Both the position numbers and the translations under genes were made by a program. The notes beneath the pieces are model-generated. The model did not search any database and was not told the origin of the DNA. It saw only the letters and a program-made list of their open reading frames with translations. From the NCBI GenBank assembly GCA_963626805.1, contig CAVFXS010000023.1:1-64000 (forward strand): 64,000 nucleotides of DNA. Reading direction: 5' to 3'. Below are positions 19,888 to 29,018 of this stretch, piece by piece. Source of the DNA: CAG-632 sp963626805 (lineage in GTDB: Bacteria; Bacillota; Clostridia; Lachnospirales; Lachnospiraceae). Position 1 is the stretch's first letter; every line of letters begins with the position of its first letter.

Positions 19888-21318
19888 TTAGTTTTCAGCT
19901 GCATTCAGACCATAAAAATGATAGAAGGCATCCGGTGTTCCGTATTCGACCTGAATCGTCTGAAGCCGAATACTATCAGCAGAAACGGTATTTGGGTCAG
20001 TCGGAACATTTAAGGTTACGGTATAGAACAGGATCTCATCATCAGAAGAATCCTGTGCAGAGGAGAAATAATTCTGCAGAGAATTAACATTCAGACGCGT
20101 CCAGGTATCCTCTTTTTTGGACCAGCCAATGGTCAGACAGATAGCATCTGCAGAGAGTCCGTTCAGAGTCCCCGGATTGGAGAAATAGTAGTAGCTCCAT
20201 GCATCATTGCTGTGGACCTGTAGCATAGAATTAGAACTGTTAATGCCGTAGGCATTACAGAAATCAGTCAGAGAAGCTCCGGGTGCAATCCCACGCCCCA
20301 GAGAATAATGTGCATCGTCCCGGATGTTATCTGTATACTGGGAAACTGTACTCTGAGACAGCAAGGTCTGACGGTCAGGTGTGCTTTCCTGTAAAAGATA
20401 GGCCGTGTCAGTGGACAGATTCAAAACGTCCGGACTTGCTACATTTATAAAAGTCAGATCACTGTCCTGAAAATCAGCGGATTGCACGCTGACAGTGGAA
20501 CTGCTTTCGGTAGATGCATCGGAAGAATCTTCTGTAGATACAGTACCGGAATTAGAGTCCTCTGTATTTAAATCCAGAAATTCAGAGGAATTCAGATCTG
20601 CATTCTCATAATCTGCATAGTAATAATCTTGTAATTCCTGCAGACTGCGATGCGAGCTGGTATTGTTGTTCAGAAGATCATTTGCGGTTGTGCCGGATTT
20701 TAACATCAGTGAGATGAAAATGACAAGTAAAATGATCAACAGCAGAAATAAACCGCCGACCACGGAAACCACAATGATCCAGGTGTGGTTTTTCTTTGGC
20801 TTGGCTGGTGCATTAGCATACATGGAAGCATCAATATAAGTCTGATTATTCCCATACATGGCTGGCTGTGGTTGCGCAGTTGAAGCCGGGCCGGACTGCA
20901 TGGACTGTGAAACCGGAGCGGTCTGTACCGGTGTCTGCATGGAAGCCATCTGAGGTTGTACCTGTGGTTGAGTTGTTGGATGCGCTGGCTGGATCTGTAC
21001 CGGGGCTGCCTGTACTTGAGGCTGTACTTGGATTGAAGTCGGATGCATCTGCACTGGAGCAGTCTGTACCTGAGGGTGAGCAGGCTGGTTGGCCTGAGTC
21101 GGAACTTCCTTAGGCTGTACCTGAGTCGGATTGACCGGAGCCACCTGTACCTGCATCGGGGAAACCGGGGCTGCCTGTACCTGTGGCTGAACTGCCTGTG
21201 TCTCTACGGACTTAGGCTGTACCTGCACCGGAGCGGCCTCATTCTTACATCCGCAGGAAGGGCAGAAGTGAGCCGTTATATCATATTCACGTCCGCAATG
21301 GGAACAAAATTTATTCAT
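19888..21318 (-). CDS. zinc-ribbon membrane protein with a Q/V/P-rich repeat and extracellular domain
   Basis: The 476-aa product starts with a zinc ribbon (Cys5, Cys8, Cys19, Cys22) in the cytoplasm. Residues 30-150 are an imperfect repeat rich in VQPQVQAAP-like units. One transmembrane helix lies at 180-206, after a KPKK stop-transfer-type patch. The rest (about 270 aa) is outside: a Ser/Thr/Asp-rich linker then a globular part. The architecture resembles other zinc_ribbon_2 membrane proteins of Clostridia, none with an assigned function. It is followed 18 bases later by the metalloprotease, which also acts outside the cell. Confidence 0.75.
   Translation of the reverse strand: MNKFCSHCGREYDITAHFCPSCGCKNEAAPVQVQPKSVETQAVQPQVQAAPVSPMQVQVAPVNPTQVQPKEVPTQANQPAHPQVQTAPVQMHPTSIQVQPQVQAAPVQIQPAHPTTQPQVQPQMASMQTPVQTAPVSQSMQSGPASTAQPQPAMYGNNQTYIDASMYANAPAKPKKNHTWIIVVSVVGGLFLLLIILLVIFISLMLKSGTTANDLLNNNTSSHRSLQELQDYYYADYENADLNSSEFLDLNTEDSNSGTVSTEDSSDASTESSSTVSVQSADFQDSDLTFINVASPDVLNLSTDTAYLLQESTPDRQTLLSQSTVSQYTDNIRDDAHYSLGRGIAPGASLTDFCNAYGINSSNSMLQVHSNDAWSYYYFSNPGTLNGLSADAICLTIGWSKKEDTWTRLNVNSLQNYFSSAQDSSDDEILFYTVTLNVPTDPNTVSADSIRLQTIQVEYGTPDAFYHFYGLNAAEN
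20870..21230 (-). repeat. degenerate repeat encoding VQ/QP/AP units
   Basis: Within the zinc-ribbon protein gene, short units rich in CAGGTACAG and GGTACAGCC (read on the minus strand) recur with irregular spacing, giving a low-complexity Gln/Val/Pro linker. The irregular units suggest repeated local duplication. Confidence 0.65.
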
Positions 21319-21365
21319 AAAGATACCTCTTTTCTATTGCTATGCTAAGAATAACCATATAATCC

Positions 21366-21394
21366 AGTATAACAGTTCCGCGGAACCGCTACAA
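21366..21394 (-). promoter_or_regulatory. promoter with a 12-bp palindrome in the spacer, for the zinc-ribbon/metalloprotease operon
   Basis: On the minus strand TTGTAG (21394-21389) and TATACT (21371-21366) are 17 bases apart. The spacer contains the perfect palindrome GTTCCGCGGAAC (21375-21386), well placed for a repressor or a MerR-type activator. The -35 overlaps the stop codon of the DUF362 gene. Confidence 0.45.
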
Positions 21395-22504
21395 TGCTTT
21401 CTTCACGGCAATTGCCTTCATAGGACACATTTCCTGACAACAGAAGCAGGAGATACAGCCCTTGCGGCGGAAATGTGCCTTACGGTCCTTGATCTCAATG
21501 ACATGAGCCGGGCAGCTTTCCGCACATTTGCCGCAGCCGACACACAGATCCGGCTGGAGCTTCGGATAGGATTTCAGCACCTTGGACAGGAATGCGGTAA
21601 ATGGCTTCTGCAGGAATGCCGGTACCTTTCCGGAGAAGTCCAGCGAACGGGTATCCGGCTGCTGGAACGGGGTGAGCTCTGTCGGGAGCGGATCACCGAT
21701 CTGTACCAGCTCATCCATGTGGATCAGACCACGTTCCTTTGCCTGACGGATCATCACGATTTCATCTGGATCCAACTGCATGAGTTGGGTCGCAAAATAA
21801 TCCTGTGTATACATATCTCTTGCGGCAAGAATCAATCCCAATGGGTGTGAGGTGCCGCCGGTCGGACCATTTCCCTCCATGGCATCGATCGCATCGATCA
21901 GAGTAACCTGTGGATGCACCGACAGGGACAGCTCGAGCAGCATATTGGAGAAATCCTCGATGTCCGGGAAACGGTAATGGAGCTGTGGCTTCTGCAGTCC
22001 CGGAATACAGCCGAACAGATTCTTAATGCCGCCGGAATATCCGGTCATTGCATGTGTTTTCAGTTTCGGCAGATTGATAATATAATCCGCTTCCGCAATC
22101 GGCTTAATGATGTTAAAGGTATGGTTGACAAACCCTTCCGGTGACGGGACGGAAACGAAATCAAAATTCGAATTTAACTCTGCATAAGGCTCGGCCTCGG
22201 TCATGCCGCAGGTATGATAAATACCCTTGATATATTCGGCATTATAAGGCCCGCCGGAGCTTTCCGCTACAGTGATGTGCTTCATGCCCTGCTCGCGTAA
22301 CCACCGGGCAACGGACTTTACGATCAGAGGATGGGTCGTGACCGGGAATTCCGGCTTTTTCGCCATGACCAGATTGGGCTTTAAGACGATCCGCATATCG
22401 GGATTCAGATCATCCTGTACATGCAGATCGGACAGTGCCTTGCTGACCGCTGTATAAACCGCTTCTTCATCATAATTTGCTACCTGATATATAATCTGTT
22501 CCAT
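21389..22504 (-). CDS. DUF362 domain protein with C-terminal 4Fe-4S ferredoxin domain
   Basis: The 371-aa protein has an N-terminal DUF362 domain (VLKPNLVMAKKPEFPVTTHP, VAESSGGPY, NLPKLKTHAMTGYSGGIKN, DAIDAMEGNGPTGG) and a ferredoxin-like end with two cysteine sets, CVGCGKCAESCP and CISCFCCQEMCP, which would hold two 4Fe-4S clusters. The family is widespread in anaerobes; its reaction is not known. ATG at 22504 is preceded by a GGCAGGTATTCTT leader. It is the first of three minus-strand genes, but a separate promoter probably drives the next two. Confidence 0.88.
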   Translation of the reverse strand: MEQIIYQVANYDEEAVYTAVSKALSDLHVQDDLNPDMRIVLKPNLVMAKKPEFPVTTHPLIVKSVARWLREQGMKHITVAESSGGPYNAEYIKGIYHTCGMTEAEPYAELNSNFDFVSVPSPEGFVNHTFNIIKPIAEADYIINLPKLKTHAMTGYSGGIKNLFGCIPGLQKPQLHYRFPDIEDFSNMLLELSLSVHPQVTLIDAIDAMEGNGPTGGTSHPLGLILAARDMYTQDYFATQLMQLDPDEIVMIRQAKERGLIHMDELVQIGDPLPTELTPFQQPDTRSLDFSGKVPAFLQKPFTAFLSKVLKSYPKLQPDLCVGCGKCAESCPAHVIEIKDRKAHFRRKGCISCFCCQEMCPMKAIAVKKAL

Positions 22505-22806
22505 AAGAATACCTGCCTGTTTATTTGATAATACATATAATTAGCATACTTGATTTATGGATTTCCTGCAATCCTTTACGAAGAAAAACTTATATGTTAA
22601 AATACAAGAAATGAATGTGCACATAATCATGTGAGAGTGTATGAAAGAACAGATAACATGTGGAAGTGCATGGGGTAACAGATAATATGCGAAAGTATAT
22701 GAAGTAACATGAAGCAACAGATAACAGGAAACATACACAGAGATAAAGGAGCGAATGCGACCCAGGGGGAACGGGCACACAGAAGAGGAATCAGGAGGTG
22801 TTTTGT
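22505..22806. other. 302-base divergent intergenic region with short degenerate repeats
   Basis: The region separates the DUF362 gene (minus) and the response regulator (plus). The middle (22630-22726) holds three imperfect copies of a roughly 29-base unit ending in ACAGATAA(C/T)A. Open frames here are short and biased by the repeat; I do not call a gene. Confidence 0.6.
22630..22726 (+). repeat. three degenerate ~29-bp direct repeats
   Basis: Units begin TGTGAGAGTGTATGAA (22630), TGTGGAAGTGCATGGG (22659) and TGCGAAAGTATATGAA (22688); the first two are 29 bases, the third carries an extra 10 or so. They lack unique spacers of constant length, so they are not a CRISPR array. Confidence 0.6.
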
Positions 22807-23544
22807 ATGGGTAAACGGATATTGGTAGTAGATGATGATTTAATGTGTCTGAAGACGGTTCAGAAGTATCTGACGGAGGGCTCTTTTGAAGTGCTTGGAG
22901 CATTGTCAGGCATGCAGGCGATTCACATGGCAGAGGAGACGAAGTTTGATCTTCTTCTGCTGGATATAGAGATGCCGGGAATGAGCGGATTTACGACACT
23001 GGAACAGCTGCGGAAGCTGCCGGATGGCAAGCGGTTTCCAGTGATCTTCTTCACCGGCAGACAGGACCGGGATACGGTGAAATGCTGTGCGGCGGCGGGA
23101 GCGGAAGGCTATATTGCGAAGCCGATTGAGAAGCACACCCTGCTGGCAAGGGTGAAAGAGGTATTTGACCGGCTGCCGGAGCGCTCTGAGAAGAAGACAC
23201 TGTTGATTCTGGATCAGAACATGGAACAGCTGAAGAAGCGGAAGCTGGAGCTGGTAGATAGCTATCGGGTGATCGGGATTGCCAGTCTGCGGCAGGGAGA
23301 GGATTACTTCTCATCCCATGAAGCGGATCTGATTCTTCTGAGTGAGGAGATGTTACTTCAGGAGGGGGCAGAGGCATTTCGGAAGCTGAAAGGTTTGCCG
23401 ACGGTATCAAAGGCGAAGATCCTGCTGCTGGGAGACGGGCAGGAGCCGAAACAGGGACTGGATCTGCCGGATCTGGGCATTGACGGTTATCAGCCCGCTG
23501 ATGTGTCTGCAGAGGGACTGCAGAAAGCACTGAAAGAAATATAG
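22807..23544 (+). CDS. response regulator with a second, degenerate receiver-like domain and no output domain
   Basis: The 245-aa protein begins with a full receiver domain: acidic pocket VVDDD (9-11), phosphorylation site Asp53 in LLLLDIEMPG, Thr in FFTG and Lys in YIAKPIE. The second half repeats the fold (LLILDQNMEQLKKRK, ADLILLSEEMLL, KILLLGDGQE) but lacks a clear acidic pocket and phosphoacceptor. No DNA-binding or enzymatic domain follows. ATG 22807 is chosen because AGGAGG (22793-22798) is eight bases upstream; GTG 22798 overlaps that site. No histidine kinase is adjacent. Confidence 0.8.
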   Translation: MGKRILVVDDDLMCLKTVQKYLTEGSFEVLGALSGMQAIHMAEETKFDLLLLDIEMPGMSGFTTLEQLRKLPDGKRFPVIFFTGRQDRDTVKCCAAAGAEGYIAKPIEKHTLLARVKEVFDRLPERSEKKTLLILDQNMEQLKKRKLELVDSYRVIGIASLRQGEDYFSSHEADLILLSEEMLLQEGAEAFRKLKGLPTVSKAKILLLGDGQEPKQGLDLPDLGIDGYQPADVSAEGLQKALKEI

Positions 23545-23562
23545 ATTAGAGGTATATTTTTT

Positions 23563-24348
23563 ATGTATTTTGTTATGTTATGCATACTGGCAGGCCTGGG
23601 AGCCGGAATCGTAACCGGACTGGCGGGTCTGTCAGCAGCGGTTGTCATTACTCCATTGCTGGTTTCATTAGGGGGAATGGATTCCTATGATGTGGTGGCT
23701 ATTTCACTGGCATCCGATGTTCTGGCATCTGCGATTTCCGCATTTACATATTATAAGAATAAGAACATTGACATTAAGCGCGGTCTGATCATTTTAGGGC
23801 CGGCGTTTCTGTTTACGGTTGCCGGAAGCTACGTCGGCTATAAGTTCTCGATCGTAACACCGGACGGAATCGGACTGTATTCCATGCTGGCAACGACCTA
23901 TCTGGGACTGAAGTTTATCATCAGTCCGATTACGGTAGAGAAGACCAGTAAGGTAAAGAAGCATCGGAAATGGCTTCAGATCGCATTATCGATCGGGTCC
24001 GGAGTGATGATCGGACTGATCTGCGGATTTGCAGGAGCCGGTGGCGGAGCCATGATGCTGTTTGCGTTAACGGTGTTGCTCGGCTATGATTTGAAAACAG
24101 CAGTCGGTACCAGTACTATGATCATGACGATCATTGCTCTGACCGGTGCAACGAGCCACTACATCATGGGATGTAACATGTATCCGATGGCAATGGCTAT
24201 CTGTGTGATATCTACGATCATCGGAGCAGCATGGGCGGCAAGATTTGCCAACAAATGCGAAGAAAAACGTCTGAACCGGACAGTCGGGATTATTCTGACG
24301 ATCCTTGGTGTTATCACATTTGTTGTAAAGGTCGTACCGGCATCATAA
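23563..24348 (+). CDS. TSUP (TauE/SafE) family membrane transporter
   Basis: The 261-aa protein has eight hydrophobic segments and the two family motifs in related positions: GIVTGLAGLSAAVVITPLL in the first helices and GLICGFAGAGGGAMMLFAL in the second half. TSUP proteins move sulfur-containing anions such as sulfite or sulfoacetate; the substrate is not predictable here. It starts 18 bases after the response regulator stop, so co-transcription is likely. Confidence 0.9.
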   Translation: MYFVMLCILAGLGAGIVTGLAGLSAAVVITPLLVSLGGMDSYDVVAISLASDVLASAISAFTYYKNKNIDIKRGLIILGPAFLFTVAGSYVGYKFSIVTPDGIGLYSMLATTYLGLKFIISPITVEKTSKVKKHRKWLQIALSIGSGVMIGLICGFAGAGGGAMMLFALTVLLGYDLKTAVGTSTMIMTIIALTGATSHYIMGCNMYPMAMAICVISTIIGAAWAARFANKCEEKRLNRTVGIILTILGVITFVVKVVPAS

Positions 24349-24447
24349 ATAAAATTTAACCAGCATTTACCTGTTATATCATGTTTGAAATTCGGGATAC
24401 TATTCTCAGATGATGAATTTGAAATAAGTAGTTCCGGAGGTAACATT

Positions 24448-25470
24448 ATGCAACAGCAAAAAGGAAGACAAAGCCTTGCATTTGACAATCCTCCCTGCAT
24501 TCGAAGTGCAGCTTCTGTCGTAGGACAGAAGGAAGGAGAAGGTCCTTTGCAGGCTTTTTTTGATCGGATCGTTGAGGACCCGACGGTTGGACAGGAGTCG
24601 TGGGAGGAAGGAGAAAGTGAGCTGATTAGACAGGCCTGTCAGCTTGCAATTGAGAAGTCAGGCTTAAAGCAGCAGGATATCCGGTATGTATTTGCAGGAG
24701 ATTTGCTGGGACAGCTGATTGCATCTACGTTCGGCGTTAAGGATATGGATATTCCGTTGTTCGGATTGTATGGTGCCTGTTCGACGGCCGGTGAGGCATT
24801 ATCACTGGGTGCCATGACGGTGGCAGCAGGCTATGCACAGAATGTACTGGCGGCAGCCTCCAGTCACTTCGGAAGTGCGGAGAAGCAGTTCCGGTTTCCA
24901 CTGGAATATGGCAACCAGAGACCGTTAAGTGCCACCTGGACGGTGACGGGAAGCGGGGCGTTTGTTCTGTCGGATGATCCGAAAGGAGAAATTGTAATTC
25001 CGGGGATTACGACCGGTACGGTGACAGATTATGGCATACGGGATTCCATGAATATGGGAGCGGCAATGGCACCGGCTGCGGCAGCAGTCATCTATCAGCA
25101 TTTGCAGGATTTCGGACGCACGCCGAAGGATTATGACCGGATCATTACCGGAGATCTGGGTAAGGTCGGAAAAGGAATCCTGATCAAGCTGTTAAATGAT
25201 AATGGGTATGATATTTTGGATGAGCATATGGACTGTGGAATTGAGATCTATGATAACAGTGAACAGGATACGCACAGTGGAGGCTCTGGCTGCGGATGCT
25301 CCGCCGTTACTCTGGCCGGTTATATATTGGACAAATTAAGAAAACGGGAGTGGAACCGGGTGCTGTTTGTACCGACAGGAGCCTTATTATCGACAGTCAG
25401 CTTTAATGAGGGACAGACGGTTCCGGGAATTGCACATGCTGTTATGATTGAGAATCGGGGGTGCAGATAA
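24448..25470 (+). CDS. spoVAD: stage V sporulation protein AD
   Basis: The 340-aa protein has the thiolase-like fold of SpoVAD, with PLFGLYGACSTAGEALSLGA, ATWTVTGSGAFVLSD and the glycine/cysteine-rich HSGGSGCGCSAVTLAGYI. SpoVAD binds dipicolinic acid during its uptake into the forespore. ATG 24448 is eight bases after GGAGG (24436-24440). Upstream, TGTTATA (24372-24378) and GATACTA (24396-24402), 17 bases apart, resemble a forespore sigma-F/sigma-G promoter, which is expected but weak. The gene shows that the organism belongs to a spore-forming lineage. Confidence 0.95.
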   Translation: MQQQKGRQSLAFDNPPCIRSAASVVGQKEGEGPLQAFFDRIVEDPTVGQESWEEGESELIRQACQLAIEKSGLKQQDIRYVFAGDLLGQLIASTFGVKDMDIPLFGLYGACSTAGEALSLGAMTVAAGYAQNVLAAASSHFGSAEKQFRFPLEYGNQRPLSATWTVTGSGAFVLSDDPKGEIVIPGITTGTVTDYGIRDSMNMGAAMAPAAAAVIYQHLQDFGRTPKDYDRIITGDLGKVGKGILIKLLNDNGYDILDEHMDCGIEIYDNSEQDTHSGGSGCGCSAVTLAGYILDKLRKREWNRVLFVPTGALLSTVSFNEGQTVPGIAHAVMIENRGCR

Positions 25471-25471
25471 T

Positions 25472-25828
25472 ATGAATTATGTATGGGCGTTTCTGATTGG
25501 AGGAGGGATCTGTGTACTGGCACAGATTCTGATGGATACGACGAAAATGCTGCCGGGTCGGGTGATGGTGACACTGGTGTGCGTCGGAGCGGTTCTTGGA
25601 GCGCTGGGACTTTATGAACCATTGCTTAAGTTCGCCGGTGGTGGTGCAGCTGTTCCGTTAAGCGGATTTGGATATAATCTGTGGAAGGGGATTAAGGAAG
25701 CAGTGGATCAGGATGGATTTATCGGACTGTTTCGCGGAGGCTTCCGCATGGCAGCGGTAGGAACCTCTTCGGCTCTGATTTTTTCCTATCTGGCTTCGCT
25801 GATCTTCCAGCCGAAAATGAAGAAGTAG
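25472..25828 (+). CDS. spoVAE: stage V sporulation protein AE (SpoVAEb)
   Basis: The 118-aa membrane protein has the SpoVAE pattern: WAFLIGGGICVLAQILMD, LPGRVMVTLVCVGAVLGALG, GFGYNLWKGIKEAVD and a final helix. It is part of the channel that moves dipicolinic acid across the inner forespore membrane. ATG 25472 lies one base after the spoVAD stop, with CGGGGG upstream. The usual third gene, spoVAC, is absent from this cluster; the preceding gene is a TSUP transporter. A strong terminator follows at 25881. Confidence 0.94.
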   Translation: MNYVWAFLIGGGICVLAQILMDTTKMLPGRVMVTLVCVGAVLGALGLYEPLLKFAGGGAAVPLSGFGYNLWKGIKEAVDQDGFIGLFRGGFRMAAVGTSSALIFSYLASLIFQPKMKK

Positions 25829-25874
25829 ACAACAATGAAATAGATCCCGGGTACTATTTCTTCATATAGATCAT

Positions 25875-25911
25875 AAAAAAGGCACGCAGCAATGATACTG
25901 CGTGCCTTCTT
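25875..25911. terminator. bidirectional terminator between spoVAE and the PBP gene
   Basis: GGCACGCAG (25881-25889) pairs with CTGCGTGCC (25898-25906). T-rich sequence follows on the plus strand and AAAAAA (25875-25880) precedes it, so the hairpin can stop both converging transcripts. Confidence 0.85.
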
Positions 25912-25966
25912 CTGTCGCAGATGTGAATCTGCAGACAGGAATATATGAATGGATTTTGATTCCTTC

Positions 25967-28906
25967 TTAACGGATTCTCCACAGATAACGCTGACGGTGT
26001 GTCCGGGATGTCTGAACCTCAGGTGCCGGTTCAGAAGTATCCGTGGAAGTCTCGGTTGTTGACTCTGTCGGAGCTGCCGTATCAGGAGAGGTTGAAGCCT
26101 CCGTGGTTGAGGTGCTTCCGGTTGCAGTGAACTTAACGATAATGCTGTGGTTCTCGTTTACATTCTTAAAGGTGTAGCTTGAAACAGCACCCTTACTCTG
26201 ACCATCCACTGAAACATCCGCGATGGTATATCCGGTTGCCGGTGTAATGTAGAAGGTCTTACTTCCACCTTTTGGTACCTTACAGCTTGCTGTAATCGTA
26301 CCACCGGTTCCATTTACGTTGGAAGAGATCATATAAGAATCAGCTTCGGTTGTTGCCTCTGTTGTAGTACCGGCAGGATGGATCGGACAGATCTGAGAGT
26401 CAAAACCGTCAGGAATGCCCCTATCCTGGAATGCATATGGAATATAGATGCTGCCATCCTCCTGACGGAAGAAAGTCAGTGCATATTTTTCCGGACAGTT
26501 CTCGGTTGCAGGAAGATTTGACTCTGCACACATATCGATTACTTCCATACCGCAGGTCTCGGTCGGAACGGTACCGACTGCGAAGTACTCGGTTCTGGTC
26601 TCACAGCCTTCCTTCGGTAACAGTCCGGTTGTCTTGCAAACTGTGGCACTTGTGATGTTGTCCACCTTCGGAAAGTCTTTAATCTCCTGTCCTTCCAGTT
26701 CTACGATCTGCTGCATGATCTTGGACCACATACGCTCATGCAGAGAACCACTTCCGCTTGGCAGAGAGGTATTAATATCATAGCCCAGCCAGATAGAGGC
26801 TGTATAATAAGGTGTGGATCCGCAGAACCACAGATCATAATCTTTGGAAGATGTACCGGTCTTACCGGATACAGGCATGCCGCTTGATAATGCACATGGA
26901 CCACCGGTACCGGATGTGATAACATCTTTCATCGCATTGTTAATCAGCCATGCGGTTGTTGGCTGCATGATCTGTTTGGTTTCCGGCTGGTTGTCGATCA
27001 GGACATTTCCGTCATGATCCAATACCTTTGTATAGAAAATAGGCTCTACATAAACTCCGGTGTTTGCAATAGAAGCATAAGCAGCAGTAATCTCCAGATT
27101 GGTAACACCGTTAGTGATGCCGCCTAAGGCCAGAGACTGCTGGATATCTGAGTAAACAGAGCCATCTGCATAGGTTTCGGATTCAACCAGTGTGGTAAAT
27201 CCCATATTCATCAGATAATCAAAACCGAGCTGAGGTCCGATATCGGTAATTGTCTTAACTGCGATAACGTTCATAGAATCACGGATTGCATCCCGGATGG
27301 AATTGAATCCACGGTAACTGCCACCCCACCAGTTTGCAACCGGCCGTCCATTGTCATAGGAAAATGGCGCATCCTCATAAGTAGTTGCCAGAGTCTTGCC
27401 ACCTGCGTCCAGAGCGGGAACAAAAGCAGCCAATACCTTGAAACAGGAACCGGGCTGACGGGCAGAGTCAGTTGCACGGTTTAAGGTTAAATCGCCTTTC
27501 TTATCGCCGCGCCCGCCGACGATTGCTTTTACATAACCGGTTGCCTGATCCATCAGCGTAAAGGAAATCTGTGGCTGGATCGTTGTATCATAGCTCTCAA
27601 CGGCATATGGATAATCCGGATTTGCTGCCATCATATCTGCCTTGAACTCATCAGCTGCAGCACGGGCTTCTTCCTCACTGCCATAAATCAGAGAGTAGTT
27701 AGTGTTACCGGTCTTTTCCTTGAAATGTTTTAACAGATGATTGGTACTGAAGTTAATAACGCTCTGATCGTCATCCATCAGAGATAACTGATAGGACAGA
27801 GATACCTGCGTGGATGCAGGATAATTGTCCGGGTCATTTAATACGGTATCACAGATGTTCTGGATTTCAGCATCCTGTGTGATATATACGGATAAGCCGC
27901 CGGCATATACCAGATTGGACGCATCCTTCTTGGAATAGCCGTATTCATTGATCAACTGATCCATTAAGGCATTGATTACGGAATCTACGAAATAAGAATT
28001 GGCAGATGCATTCTCCGTATTGGTATCATGCGTTAACTCGACTCTGGAGTATACATCATCCGCACATGCAGCTTTGTATGCTGCATCATCGATATATCCC
28101 TGATCCAGCATATAATCCAGAACGGTCTGGCGACGCTTTGCGTTCTGATCCGGATGCAGAGCCGGGTCATATTTGGAAGGGTTCTGGGTAATGGCTGCAA
28201 TAACCGCACATTCGGAGACTGTAAGCTCGGACATTTCTTTGCCAAAGTAGGTCTTGGTAGCGGTCTCTACACCATGACAGCCCTCGCCTAAGTAAATACT
28301 GTTTAAGTAATATTCCAGGATTTCTTCCTTGCTCAGACGTTTTTCCAGTTCGATCGCAAGGTACTGTTCCTGGATCTTACGTTTCAGAGAATCCAGCTTG
28401 GTATTTTCATTCATACCAACGTTGAAAACTTCATTCTTGATCAGCTGCTGTGTAATGGTACTGGCACCCTGATTGAAATGGAATCCGTTCCGGGCACCCT
28501 CGTAAGCAGCACGGAAAATGCCACGCATATCAATACCGTTATGCTGCCAGAAACGTTCATCCTCAATGGCAACAAAGGCGTTCCGCAGATTTTCCGGAAT
28601 CTCGTCATAGGATACATACTCACGGTTGGAATTGATGCTGGAAAGTGTTGTTACCAGATTTCCGTTCTGATCATAAACGCAGGTCTGGAAGCCTTCCGGT
28701 ACAACATTGATGTCATCAATGCTCGGTGCGTCGTCCAGAACTCCGTTGAACATACCGAGTCCGGCACCGATGCAAATGGCAACAAAAGCAATAATGCAGA
28801 TTAAAAATCCCTTGAAAACAGAGACCTTCGCTTTTTCTTTATTCTTGCTGGCTTTTGAAACCAGATGTTTCTGTTTCTTAATCGTTTCATTTTTATTAAA
28901 GTTCAT
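25967..28906 (-). CDS. class A penicillin-binding protein (PBP1A-like) with a C-terminal repeat domain
   Basis: The 979-aa protein both polymerises and cross-links peptidoglycan. A basic cytoplasmic start and one helix (31-53) are followed by the GT51 domain with catalytic Glu115 in EDERFW, GASTITQQLIKN and LNSIYLGEGCHGVETA. The transpeptidase domain has Ser487 in GSCFK, SMN at 544-546 and KTGT at 682-685. After it come about 200 extra residues: cysteine-containing segments, a small beta domain like the bacterial InlB-type repeat (GYTIADVSVDGQSKGAVSSY), and a Ser/Thr/Glu-rich tail. ATG 28906 has AAAGGAGG upstream. Confidence 0.95.
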   Translation of the reverse strand: MNFNKNETIKKQKHLVSKASKNKEKAKVSVFKGFLICIIAFVAICIGAGLGMFNGVLDDAPSIDDINVVPEGFQTCVYDQNGNLVTTLSSINSNREYVSYDEIPENLRNAFVAIEDERFWQHNGIDMRGIFRAAYEGARNGFHFNQGASTITQQLIKNEVFNVGMNENTKLDSLKRKIQEQYLAIELEKRLSKEEILEYYLNSIYLGEGCHGVETATKTYFGKEMSELTVSECAVIAAITQNPSKYDPALHPDQNAKRRQTVLDYMLDQGYIDDAAYKAACADDVYSRVELTHDTNTENASANSYFVDSVINALMDQLINEYGYSKKDASNLVYAGGLSVYITQDAEIQNICDTVLNDPDNYPASTQVSLSYQLSLMDDDQSVINFSTNHLLKHFKEKTGNTNYSLIYGSEEEARAAADEFKADMMAANPDYPYAVESYDTTIQPQISFTLMDQATGYVKAIVGGRGDKKGDLTLNRATDSARQPGSCFKVLAAFVPALDAGGKTLATTYEDAPFSYDNGRPVANWWGGSYRGFNSIRDAIRDSMNVIAVKTITDIGPQLGFDYLMNMGFTTLVESETYADGSVYSDIQQSLALGGITNGVTNLEITAAYASIANTGVYVEPIFYTKVLDHDGNVLIDNQPETKQIMQPTTAWLINNAMKDVITSGTGGPCALSSGMPVSGKTGTSSKDYDLWFCGSTPYYTASIWLGYDINTSLPSGSGSLHERMWSKIMQQIVELEGQEIKDFPKVDNITSATVCKTTGLLPKEGCETRTEYFAVGTVPTETCGMEVIDMCAESNLPATENCPEKYALTFFRQEDGSIYIPYAFQDRGIPDGFDSQICPIHPAGTTTEATTEADSYMISSNVNGTGGTITASCKVPKGGSKTFYITPATGYTIADVSVDGQSKGAVSSYTFKNVNENHSIIVKFTATGSTSTTEASTSPDTAAPTESTTETSTDTSEPAPEVQTSRTHRQRYLWRIR

Positions 28907-29018
28907 GAAAGCGCCTCCTTTATCCCGTCCATTATATCAAATACTATTATTGAAATAAAGAAAAACTTTGTGTCACCTGGGATTATTCACAAATTCGAAA
29001 GAAATTATACAGAATGAA

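Noticed and set aside
22630..22726. CRISPR array
   Set aside because: The units are degenerate, contiguous and only three, with no unique spacers and no cas genes nearby.
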